Source of the DNA: Bacteriovoracaceae bacterium UBA2428
Lineage (GTDB): Bacteria > Bdellovibrionota > UBA2428
Length of the DNA: 35,075 nucleotides
Direction: 5' to 3'
Assembly: GCA_002343545.1 (NCBI GenBank)
Contig: DDRA01000043.1
Location: 1-35,075, forward strand
Shown: piece after piece, positions 1 through 6,449 of the stretch
Layout of the letters: each line of letters opens with the position of its first letter
Position numbering within the stretch: position 1 is the first letter of the stretch
Position numbers and translations under genes: made by a program
The notes under the pieces: generated by a model
Database searches by the model: none
What the model saw: the letters and a program-made list of their open reading frames with translations, nothing else
Told to the model about the DNA's origin: nothing

Positions 1-23
1 TGGCCGCCTGCGCGGCCATGACG
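1..23. repeat. Direct repeat copy 1 with internal hairpin
   Basis: TGGCCG and CGGCCA form a six-base stem around a six-base loop, followed by TGACG. The same 23 bases recur at 228-250 with one mismatch. The first copy touches the window edge, so the repeat unit may be longer. Confidence 0.6.
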
Positions 24-227
24 TTTGTTGGAGGCGAGGGCGAGAATTGTGGAGCGTGGCGATGAGGCGGATTGGTTTGTGCCGGCGCATCATTCTTGCA
101 CCGTCACGGCCGCGGAGGCGGCCGTCTCCGCCAGTTTCAGTAGACTCGCCGTGAGTAGAGAGGAGTTGAACGTGTGGATGTTACCCGCGGGGATTGTCGG
201 CGTCGCTATGTGGATGCTTGTCGTGGA

Positions 228-250
228 TGGCCGTCTGCGCGGCCATGACG
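228..250. repeat. Direct repeat copy 2 with internal hairpin
   Basis: Second copy of the 23-base unit at 1-23, with T for C at the seventh base. Both stems are intact. The copies lie in different reading frames relative to each other, so a shared protein motif does not explain them simply. Confidence 0.6.
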
Positions 251-412
251 AAGAATAAGTCGCGCTCCCGTTGACCCCTCCAGGGGCCCACCCGACCCTG
301 TCGTGCTCAAAAGTTCGGCCAAGAAGGACCTTACTTCCTGCGCAGTATTTGTGCGCCGGCAAATGCTTGCAGCACGCAAGGCCACGTATGCCGCAACGCG
401 TTGCGAAAACAA

Positions 413-1246
413 TCAGTGTGCGAGCAGCGGGGTCAACGCCTTCAGGATGGAGCTGTTGCCGGCGAGGACGTCGCCGCGGGAGAAGATGCTGTCGCCGCCG
501 TCGATGTCGGTGACGAGGCCGCCCGCCTCGCGGCAGATCACGATGCCGGCCGCGATGTCCCAAGGCTTCAGATCGTGCTCCCAGTAGGCGTCGAACCGTC
601 CGGCCGCCGTCCACGCGAGGTCGAGCGAGGCCGCCCCCGTGCGCCGCACGCCGGCCACCGCCTTGCACACCGCCTCGATCTCGCGATGGAAGCGCGGATG
701 GTTCGGCCGTCCGCGATGCGGGATGCCGGTCGCCACGACGGCATCGCCGATCGCCTTTCGCGCCGAAACACGGATCCGCTTGTCGTTGAGATAGGCGCCC
801 TTGCCGCGCTCGGCCGTGAACAGCTCGTCCATGATCGGATTGTAGATCACGCCGGCGACCAGCTGCCCCTCGCGCTCGAGCCCGATCGAGATCGCGAACA
901 TCGGGATGCCGTGCAGGAAGTTCGTCGTGCCGTCGATCGGATCGATGATCCAGAAGGCGTCGTGTTGTTCGCAGGTTTCGCGCACGGAGCGACCCGACGC
1001 CGCCACGGCTTCCTCGCCGACGATCGCTTCGCCCGGAAAGCGGCGCGCGAGCTCGGCCGTGAGGAAGGCTTCGACCCGTTGGTCGAAGACCGTGACGAGA
1101 TCCTTCACGGATTTCTTGGTTTGGATTCCGAGGTGCTCACGACGCAGCGGATCCGCACCCGGCACGCGCGCGTAGCCTTCGAGCAGCAAGGGCGTGGCGG
1201 ACTCGACGATATCGCAAAGCGCCTTGAGACGTTCGGACAATTCCAT
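413..1246 (-). CDS. suhB: Inositol monophosphatase family protein (SuhB-like)
   Basis: This 277-residue protein has the full signature of Mg-dependent inositol monophosphatases. GEE at residues 77-79 and DPIDGT at 102-107 supply metal ligands, and WDIAAG at 229-234 is the second family motif. The family hydrolyses myo-inositol 1-phosphate or related sugar phosphates such as 3'-phosphoadenosine 5'-phosphate in the cytoplasm; bacterial SuhB also acts as an rRNA transcription factor. The length is normal (260-280). The ATG is chosen because it overlaps the ansA stop by one base (TGATG), implying translational coupling. The same frame stays open far upstream only as a shadow of ansA. Whether the substrate is inositol phosphate or PAP cannot be read from the sequence. 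Confidence 0.93.
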   Translation of the reverse strand: MELSERLKALCDIVESATPLLLEGYARVPGADPLRREHLGIQTKKSVKDLVTVFDQRVEAFLTAELARRFPGEAIVGEEAVAASGRSVRETCEQHDAFWIIDPIDGTTNFLHGIPMFAISIGLEREGQLVAGVIYNPIMDELFTAERGKGAYLNDKRIRVSARKAIGDAVVATGIPHRGRPNHPRFHREIEAVCKAVAGVRRTGAASLDLAWTAAGRFDAYWEHDLKPWDIAAGIVICREAGGLVTDIDGGDSIFSRGDVLAGNSSILKALTPLLAH

Positions 1247-2253
1247 CACATCAACTCCTCGGTCAGTTCGCCCGCGAGGTTCTTGCGGAAGGCGGCGCGG
1301 AAAGCGCCGAGCGGGTAGCCGCGTCCGAGCAGGACCATCATCTTCACGAGCGCGGCTTCCCAGGTCATGTCGCCCGCCGAAATCGCGCCCGCGGTCGCGG
1401 CCGCGCGTCCCGTTTCGTAGAGGTTCAGGTCGACGGCGCCGAAGAGCGCCTGTGAGCAAATGACGGTGGGAATACCCTTCTCCGTGAGCGCGCGGATGAG
1501 GTGGACCACGGAATGCTCGCCGAGCGGGATATCGCCCGGGCCGAAGGCCTTCAACACGAGCCCGCGGACGCCCTTGTCGATGAGACCGTAGAAGAGCTCG
1601 ATGTCCATGCCCGGAAAGAGCGCGAGCGCGGCGACGCGCGTTTCGATGCGGAAGTCCGGATTCGACTCGATCGAGGGATAAGGAGCCGGCACGTAGTCCG
1701 TGCGAAGGCCGACGCGCGCGAGGGGCGGAAGGTTTGGGCTCTCGAAAGCCTGGAAACTCGGGATCGAGACTTTCTTCGCGCGGTTTCCGCGGAGCAGGTA
1801 GCTGTCGAAGAAGATCGTGACTTCCTTCACGCGGGCCTCGCACGCGATCTCGACGGCGGCGATGAGGTTGCGGGCGGCGTCGGACTTGGCGTCGGCCATC
1901 GGGCGCTGGGAACCGGTCATGACGATCGGCTTCGAGGGCGACGGAAGCATGTAGCTCAGCGCCGAAGCCGTGAAGACCATCGTGTCGGTGCCGTGCGTGA
2001 CGACGAACCCATCCCACTCGCTCATGCGTTGGGAGAGCGCCCGCGCGACTTTGAGCCAGTCTCCCGGAACCATGTTCGAGGAGTCCTTGTTGAAGAGAAT
2101 CTCGACGTGGAGATCGGCGATCTCGAAGATCCGCGGCGCGTGCTGGCGGAGCGAATCGACGAAGCGGGCGCTGTCGTCGGGTTGCCCCGAAAGCGTCATT
2201 CCGAGGGTTCCGCCGGTGTGAAGGAGAAGGATGCGTTTCTTGCCGCTCGACAT
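1246..2253 (-). CDS. ansA: Type I (cytoplasmic) L-asparaginase
   Basis: The 335-residue protein matches bacterial type I asparaginases, which hydrolyse L-asparagine to aspartate and ammonia. HTGGTLGM at residues 12-19 carries the nucleophilic threonine (T13). DSS at 57-59 binds substrate, and THGTDTM at 86-92 carries the second catalytic Thr-Asp pair. There is no signal peptide, which fits the cytoplasmic type. It is the first gene of a two-gene unit with suhB (TGATG junction). The start ATG has no Shine-Dalgarno; a TAGGTT -10 ends six bases before it with TTGCCG 17 bases further up, so the transcript should begin at the ATG. Confidence 0.93.
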   Translation of the reverse strand: MSSGKKRILLLHTGGTLGMTLSGQPDDSARFVDSLRQHAPRIFEIADLHVEILFNKDSSNMVPGDWLKVARALSQRMSEWDGFVVTHGTDTMVFTASALSYMLPSPSKPIVMTGSQRPMADAKSDAARNLIAAVEIACEARVKEVTIFFDSYLLRGNRAKKVSIPSFQAFESPNLPPLARVGLRTDYVPAPYPSIESNPDFRIETRVAALALFPGMDIELFYGLIDKGVRGLVLKAFGPGDIPLGEHSVVHLIRALTEKGIPTVICSQALFGAVDLNLYETGRAAATAGAISAGDMTWEAALVKMMVLLGRGYPLGAFRAAFRKNLAGELTEELM

Positions 2254-2259
2254 AGGTCG

Positions 2260-2288
2260 AACCTAGAACCCCCGTCCCTTGGCGGCAA
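2260..2288 (-). promoter_or_regulatory. Predicted sigma-70 promoter of ansA, leaderless
   Basis: On the minus strand TTGCCG (2283-2288), 17 bases, then TAGGTT (2260-2265). Six bases separate the hexamer from the ATG at 2253, so the expected +1 is the A of the start codon. Confidence 0.65.
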
Positions 2289-2290
2289 GC

Positions 2291-2311
2291 CGCGCCCGTG
2301 GGTCGGGCGCG
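2291..2311 (-). terminator. Hairpin after the CBS gene
   Basis: CGCGCCCG and CGGGCGCG form an eight-base perfect stem with a five-base loop, just past the stop of the CBS-domain gene. There is no T tract, so it may be a weak terminator or an mRNA-end stabiliser. It borders the ansA -35 element. Confidence 0.45.
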
Positions 2312-2317
2312 AAAGGC

Positions 2318-2752
2318 TCAACGCTGAACGTCGTCCATGAAGGCTTTGAGCATGTCCCGTCGCGCGACGATGCCGAGGAGGCGCTTGCGGTCGTCGACGA
2401 CCGGAACCCGGCGCAACTTGCGACGGGCCATGACGAGCAGGACTTCCTTGAAGGTGAAGTCCGATTGAACCGAAATCGCCGGGCTTCGAAAGCGGATCGG
2501 CGCGTCGAGCGGTTGGCTGGCGGCCTGGATCATGGCGTCGAGCTCGGTGTAGAGGCCGATGCAGACCTGGGAGACGTCGACGACGGGAAGGCCGCTGATG
2601 CCATGGGTCAACATCGTTTGGATCGCGATCCCGACCGGCGTCGTCTTCATCACGCTGTAGGGATTGCGGGTCATGAACTTCGAGATCGGCGTTTGGGCGA
2701 GTTGCTGGGAAAGGGGCGGGAGCGCCGACTTCGAGAAGAAGCGATGGATCAT
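2318..2752 (-). CDS. CBS-pair domain protein
   Basis: This 144-residue protein consists almost entirely of a tandem CBS pair (Bateman module). The first repeat begins near 'ISKFMTRNPYSV' and ends with a 'GISGLPVVD' strand; the second has 'KLRRVPVVDDRKRLLGIVARRDML'. CBS pairs bind adenine nucleotides or similar ligands and act as energy or nucleotide sensors. The ATG overlaps the stop of the upstream sigma-54 activator by four bases (ATGA), so the two are very probably translationally coupled. An in-frame start 27 codons further up lies inside the activator gene and is not favoured. The coupling suggests, but does not prove, that it modulates the two-component pathway. Confidence 0.85.
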   Translation of the reverse strand: MIHRFFSKSALPPLSQQLAQTPISKFMTRNPYSVMKTTPVGIAIQTMLTHGISGLPVVDVSQVCIGLYTELDAMIQAASQPLDAPIRFRSPAISVQSDFTFKEVLLVMARRKLRRVPVVDDRKRLLGIVARRDMLKAFMDDVQR

Positions 2753-4221
2753 GACTCGTAATCCTTGGCGTTGATGCCGTACTTCTTCATCTTGCGCAGC
2801 AGCGTGTTCTTGGGGATGCCCGCATGTTCGCACGTCTGGTTGATCCGGCCGCCGTTCGAGCGCAGGGCCTGGATGATGAACTCGCGTTCGAAGCGTTCCT
2901 TGTCTTCGTGGTAGTTCAGCGAAAGCGCGACCTCGGCCCGGATCGTGCCGCTCGCGCCGCCGCTACCGGTCGAGCCCGGGAGCGACCAGCCTTCTTCCTT
3001 GTCGAGCAGCGCTTCGGAGATGTGGCCCGGAAAGCTTTCGTAGGTCAGCTCGTCGCCCGTTTCCACGACGAAGGCGTGCTCGATCGCGTTCTCGAGCTCG
3101 CGAATGTTGCCCGGCCAGTCGTAGGTCTTGAGTTTGGCGAGCGCGTCGGCCGTGATCCCCCGCACGTTGCGGCCGTGCTTCGCGTTGAACTTCTGGATGA
3201 AATGGGGAACGAGGTAGGGCAGGTCGTCCGTGCGTTCGCGCAGGGGCGGCAGGAACACGGGCATGACGTTGAGCCGGTAGAAGAGGTCATTCCGGAAGCG
3301 ACTCGTCTCCATCATCTTTTCGAGGTCGCGGTTCGTCGCGGCGACGATGCGGACGTCGACTTTCATTTCGCGGTTCGAGCCGACGGGAGTGATCTTCTGT
3401 TCCTGGAGGACGCGCAGGAGCTTGACCTGCATGGGCAGCGGCAGGTCGCCCACCTCGTCGAGAAAAAGGGTCCCGCCCGAGGCGAACTGGAACTTCCCGA
3501 TCTTGCGCGTGTGGGCGCCCGTGAAGGCCCCTTTCTCGTGCCCGAAGAACTCGCTCTCCATGAGATCCTCGGGGATCGCGCCGCAGTTCACGGCGACGAA
3601 GGGGCGATGCTTGCGCGGAGAATTGAAGTGGATCGCCTTGGCGACGAGCTCCTTGCCCGTGCCGTTCTCGCCGCGGATCAAGACGCTCGTGTTCACGTTC
3701 GCGAGGCGCTCGATGAGCTTGAAGATCCGCTGCATCGGGTGGGAATGGCCGATGAAGTCCTGGCGCGGATCCGGGCTCGTCTCCGCCGTTGCCTCGGGCG
3801 CGGCCGCGGCTTCGCGCGGGCGGGAGAAAGCGATCTGGGCGATGAGGCTGCGTGCCTCGAGGGCCTTGTCGACGAGCTCGTCGAGGCGCTCGCGCTTGAG
3901 CGGCTTCTCGATGTAGTCGAAAGCGCCGTCGTGGATGGCCTGGACGGCGTCCTTGAGGTTCGCGTGCGCCGTGATGACGGCGACGGTCGTCGTCGAGCGA
4001 TCGTCGCGGATGCGCTTGAGCACGGTCAACCCGTCGAGGACCGGCATCCGGACGTCGAGCAGCACGAGGTCGTAGGAATTCGCTTGGATCATCTGCCAGG
4101 CCGTTTCGCCGTCGGCGGCTTCGTCGATCTGAAAACCTCGGGGCGTCAGTTGCGAGCGGATGCCGAGCCGAAGATCGGCTTCGTCGTCGGCGATGAGGAT
4201 GCGGAGGGGATCGGAACTCAT
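2749..4221 (-). CDS. NtrC-family sigma-54-dependent response regulator
   Basis: The 490-residue protein has three domains. The receiver (1-120) has acidic residues D12/D13, phospho-acceptor D56, T84 and K106, all intact. The AAA+ domain has Walker A GENGTGKE (184-191), an intact GAFTGA loop (231-236) for contacting sigma-54, and Walker B LFLDEV (252-257). The C-terminal Fis-type helix-turn-helix ends in 'TLLRKMKKYGI'. It should remodel sigma-54 RNA polymerase when phosphorylated. The histidine kinase gene 86 bases upstream on the same strand is the obvious partner, and the CBS gene downstream is coupled. The start has no Shine-Dalgarno but has an extended -10 exactly six bases upstream. Target promoters are not visible here. 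Confidence 0.95.
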   Translation of the reverse strand: MSSDPLRILIADDEADLRLGIRSQLTPRGFQIDEAADGETAWQMIQANSYDLVLLDVRMPVLDGLTVLKRIRDDRSTTTVAVITAHANLKDAVQAIHDGAFDYIEKPLKRERLDELVDKALEARSLIAQIAFSRPREAAAAPEATAETSPDPRQDFIGHSHPMQRIFKLIERLANVNTSVLIRGENGTGKELVAKAIHFNSPRKHRPFVAVNCGAIPEDLMESEFFGHEKGAFTGAHTRKIGKFQFASGGTLFLDEVGDLPLPMQVKLLRVLQEQKITPVGSNREMKVDVRIVAATNRDLEKMMETSRFRNDLFYRLNVMPVFLPPLRERTDDLPYLVPHFIQKFNAKHGRNVRGITADALAKLKTYDWPGNIRELENAIEHAFVVETGDELTYESFPGHISEALLDKEEGWSLPGSTGSGGASGTIRAEVALSLNYHEDKERFEREFIIQALRSNGGRINQTCEHAGIPKNTLLRKMKKYGINAKDYES

Positions 4222-4227
4222 GCGTTC

Positions 4228-4236
4228 ATCTTAGCA
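4228..4236 (-). promoter_or_regulatory. Extended -10 promoter at the sigma-54 activator gene, leaderless
   Basis: TGC-TAAGAT on the minus strand, with TAAGAT at 4228-4233 followed by six bases and the ATG at 4221. No clear -35 is seen, as usual for TGn extended -10 promoters. It gives the regulator its own promoter downstream of the kinase gene. Confidence 0.6.
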
Positions 4237-4307
4237 GGACCTCGCGAGTCCGCCGTCAGGATTCCTCGAATTTCAGGCGTGGATCGGGTCCAGGGATCCG
4301 AAGGATT

Positions 4308-6002
4308 TTACGTGGCTTCGGGCGTCAGGAAGCTTTCGTCGACGGGAAGGCTGATCCGCACCACGGTACCGGACTCGTCCTCGGCGAAGTACTGGGCGGC
4401 CGGCGAGCCCGGGTCGTAGGGCTCTCCGCGCGTCCGCGAGACGATGCGCATGTGGCCCGCGTGTTTCTCGACGAAGAAGCCGCTCAGGAAGAGTCCGAGG
4501 CCGGTGCCTTTGACGGATTGGTCCGCGGCCGTGTTTTCGTTCGAGCCCCGCACGAACTTCTGCCGGACGCGTTCGCGGTCCTGCGGCGGGATACCCGTGC
4601 CGCGGTCTTGGATCTCGATCCAGATGGCCGGTTGCGGCGGGGAAAGGTCGGGCGAGTTGTCGAGCTCTCCGCAGCGGACCGAAATGACGGAGGCGGCGGG
4701 CGAGTACTTCAGCGCGTTGTCCAGGAGGTTGTTGATGACTTCGCGGATGAGGCCGCGATCGACCTCGGCCAGGAAGAGCGGCTCGAGCTCCTTCTCGATG
4801 CGGATGTTGCGATCCTGCGCGGGACCTTGGTGCGCCTTCGTGGTTTCGTCGATCAGCTCGAGAAGGTCGGTGGGTTCCCGCCGGATCTGAAACTGGCCCG
4901 TCTCGATGCGGTTGAGCAGCAGCAGCGTCGAGATCGTTCGTTGGAGGTGCCCGTTCGCCGAGAGGATGCGGGAGAGCGTTTCGTTCTGCGTCGGGGTGAG
5001 CGACCCGAGTTCGCCGTGGGCCATGCGTTCGAGCATGGCCTGCATCTTGGCGATGGGCGTCTTGAGGTCGTGGGAAATGAGGGAGAGAAAATTGGATTTC
5101 ATCTCGTCGAGCTCGCGCAGGCTCTCGGATCGCTGTTCCAGGGACCAGGCTTCGCGTTCACGGCTGTTGAGCCGATCGCTCAGGCCGAGGAGGTAGGCCG
5201 TGAGCATCGCCACGAGCGGCGCGACGGCGAGCAGTTGGACGTCGAGCGTATCGAAGACGACGAGCGCGAGGATGAGCTGGACCAGGCCGAGCAAGAGGGT
5301 GAGCACCGCCGTCAGGACGATCGGATAGGAGTACAGGATCCAGGCGACGAGCGCCGAGGCCGCGGCCGAGTGCATGACCTGGAGGGTGCGCGACGTCGAA
5401 GCGAGGGAGCGCTCTTCGAAAGCGTTGCCCACCATGTTCAAGGCGATCTCGACTTGGTTCAGGCTTCCGGCCGGCGTTTCGGCGGGGATCGTGGGGACGG
5501 GACTCGTCGGCGCGAAGACCAGGATGTCGCCGGGACCGAAGAGCGATTTGACCGAAGCGATGGCTTCCGGGACGGTCAGGGGCCGGAAGACGGCAATGTT
5601 CCCGTAGTAGAGCGGTTGAATCCCGCCGTCGGCGTGGAAGGGAGGCGGGACTTCCCGCCCCAGAAAGCGCGCGAGGCTGGGCGCGAACGTGAAGATCTCC
5701 CGAGGGCGCGAGATCTCCTCGACCGGCAAAAAGAGACAGGAACGTTCGCCCGGATTCCACCGGCTCAAGTTGATGCAGGGCAGATCCGTGAGCGGCCGCA
5801 CGACGCGCAGGAAATCCGACATCTCCTCGGGGTCGCGAACGAGCACGACTTTGATGGCCGCCGGGCCCGGTCGTTCGCCTCGAATGCGGTAGAGGCGGGA
5901 GAGCAGAGCCTGGTCAAGGAGGTCGAACGGGATCAGCCCGACCAAGAGGGCCGGGAGCAGCTTGAAGACCGACGCGCGCGCGAAGAAGCGGGGTGAAGGC
6001 AC
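4308..6002 (-). CDS. Membrane sensor histidine kinase
   Basis: The 564-residue protein begins with a membrane segment (about 13-30). A periplasmic region of about 180 residues follows; it is vaguely CHASE2-like but short. Three more membrane helices lie at about 212-275, then a short linker and the kinase core. H311 lies in 'SHDLKTP' (H box), NNLLDNALKYSP (424-435) is the N box, DRGTGIP (466-472) is G1 and GTGLGL (499-504) is G2. It should autophosphorylate on H311 and pass phosphate to the NtrC-type regulator downstream. The start is GTG; it is supported by TAACAT ending six bases upstream. The signal sensed is unknown. The divergent pseudo-receiver starts only 22 bases away. Confidence 0.93.
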   Translation of the reverse strand: MPSPRFFARASVFKLLPALLVGLIPFDLLDQALLSRLYRIRGERPGPAAIKVVLVRDPEEMSDFLRVVRPLTDLPCINLSRWNPGERSCLFLPVEEISRPREIFTFAPSLARFLGREVPPPFHADGGIQPLYYGNIAVFRPLTVPEAIASVKSLFGPGDILVFAPTSPVPTIPAETPAGSLNQVEIALNMVGNAFEERSLASTSRTLQVMHSAAASALVAWILYSYPIVLTAVLTLLLGLVQLILALVVFDTLDVQLLAVAPLVAMLTAYLLGLSDRLNSREREAWSLEQRSESLRELDEMKSNFLSLISHDLKTPIAKMQAMLERMAHGELGSLTPTQNETLSRILSANGHLQRTISTLLLLNRIETGQFQIRREPTDLLELIDETTKAHQGPAQDRNIRIEKELEPLFLAEVDRGLIREVINNLLDNALKYSPAASVISVRCGELDNSPDLSPPQPAIWIEIQDRGTGIPPQDRERVRQKFVRGSNENTAADQSVKGTGLGLFLSGFFVEKHAGHMRIVSRTRGEPYDPGSPAAQYFAEDESGTVVRISLPVDESFLTPEAT

Positions 6003-6008
6003 GGGAGC

Positions 6009-6018
6009 ATGTTACACT
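6009..6018. promoter_or_regulatory. Overlapping divergent -10 elements between kinase and pseudo-receiver
   Basis: Minus-strand TAACAT (6009-6014) lies six bases from the kinase GTG. Plus-strand TACACT (6013-6018), with an upstream TG at 6010-6011, lies six bases from the ATG at 6025. The two -10 hexamers share two bases, so polymerase could not occupy both at once. Both transcripts would start at their start codon. Confidence 0.6.
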
Positions 6019-6024
6019 GAGTCC

Positions 6025-6447
6025 ATGGCGACCTGCACGGCTATGATCGTGGATTACTACGAGGAAAACGCCTCCGAACTCCGCGCGAATCTGGAAGCGA
6101 ATGGCATCCAGGTCGTGGAGTGGGCCCGGGCGGGTTCGGGATGGATGAGCGCCTGGCAGAAGTTGAGGCCCGACTTCGTCTTCGTCGAACTGCAGCTGCC
6201 AAAACGCGACGGACTTTACTGTCTGACGAAGTTGAAGGAGCTCGAGCCCGCGGCGCGCGTCGTGCTTTCGCACCGATACCAGGGAATGATGGCGAACGAG
6301 GTCGAAAATCGCGCGCTTTCGTTGGGCGCCCTCGCCGTGCTGCAGCGGCCCTACACCCCCAATCGCTTTCGGGTGACCGTGGGCCGGCTTCTGGAACTCA
6401 TCGACCGCGAACGGAAGATGGGCGCCAAAGTCATGCGCCCGGTCTAG
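6025..6447 (+). CDS. Stand-alone pseudo-receiver (CheY-like, Asp to Glu)
   Basis: The 140-residue protein has the size and pattern of a single receiver domain but lacks key residues. The strand that should end in the phospho-acceptor aspartate reads FVFVELQLPKRDG, with glutamate (E55) at that place. The acidic pair is reduced to D10 followed by tyrosine, and the conserved lysine before the proline is R108 (QRPY). It therefore cannot be phosphorylated in the normal way and may mimic a permanently phosphorylated state. The family assignment rests on the LPxxDG motif, the spacing and the 'RPY' loop. ATG 6025 is preferred over an in-frame ATG at 5962 because of the -10 element six bases upstream. 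The gene diverges from the kinase and ends two bases from the next convergent gene. Confidence 0.82.
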   Translation: MATCTAMIVDYYEENASELRANLEANGIQVVEWARAGSGWMSAWQKLRPDFVFVELQLPKRDGLYCLTKLKELEPAARVVLSHRYQGMMANEVENRALSLGALAVLQRPYTPNRFRVTVGRLLELIDRERKMGAKVMRPV

Positions 6448-6449
6448 GG

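Larger units (their letters stand above)
1..412. other. Left-edge region without a convincing gene
   Basis: I see no reading frame here that resembles a known family. The best open frame (25-258, plus, 77 codons) has no recognisable domain or ribosome site. Visible structure is a 23-base direct repeat (1-23 and 228-250, one mismatch), each copy containing a TGGCCG/CGGCCA inverted repeat, and a 14-base perfect palindrome at 392-405. The segment lies downstream of suhB and may hold its 3' end or the tail of something beyond the window. Confidence 0.5.

Noticed and set aside
25..258. 77-codon plus-strand frame near the left edge
   Set aside because: No family resemblance and no ribosome site or promoter at the usual distance; it contains the repeat unit in a frame not shared with the other copy.
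392..405. CGCAACGCGTTGCG palindrome after suhB as a terminator
   Set aside because: No T tract follows on either strand; the T run on the minus strand lies before the palindrome. It could be an operator but nothing supports that.
4452..5996. Long plus-strand open frame (514 codons) opposite the histidine kinase
   Set aside because: Arg/Asp/Glu-rich antisense shadow typical of GC-rich coding DNA; the minus strand encodes a complete kinase with all motifs. The same applies to the long antisense frames over the NtrC-type, HExxH, ftsI and murE genes.
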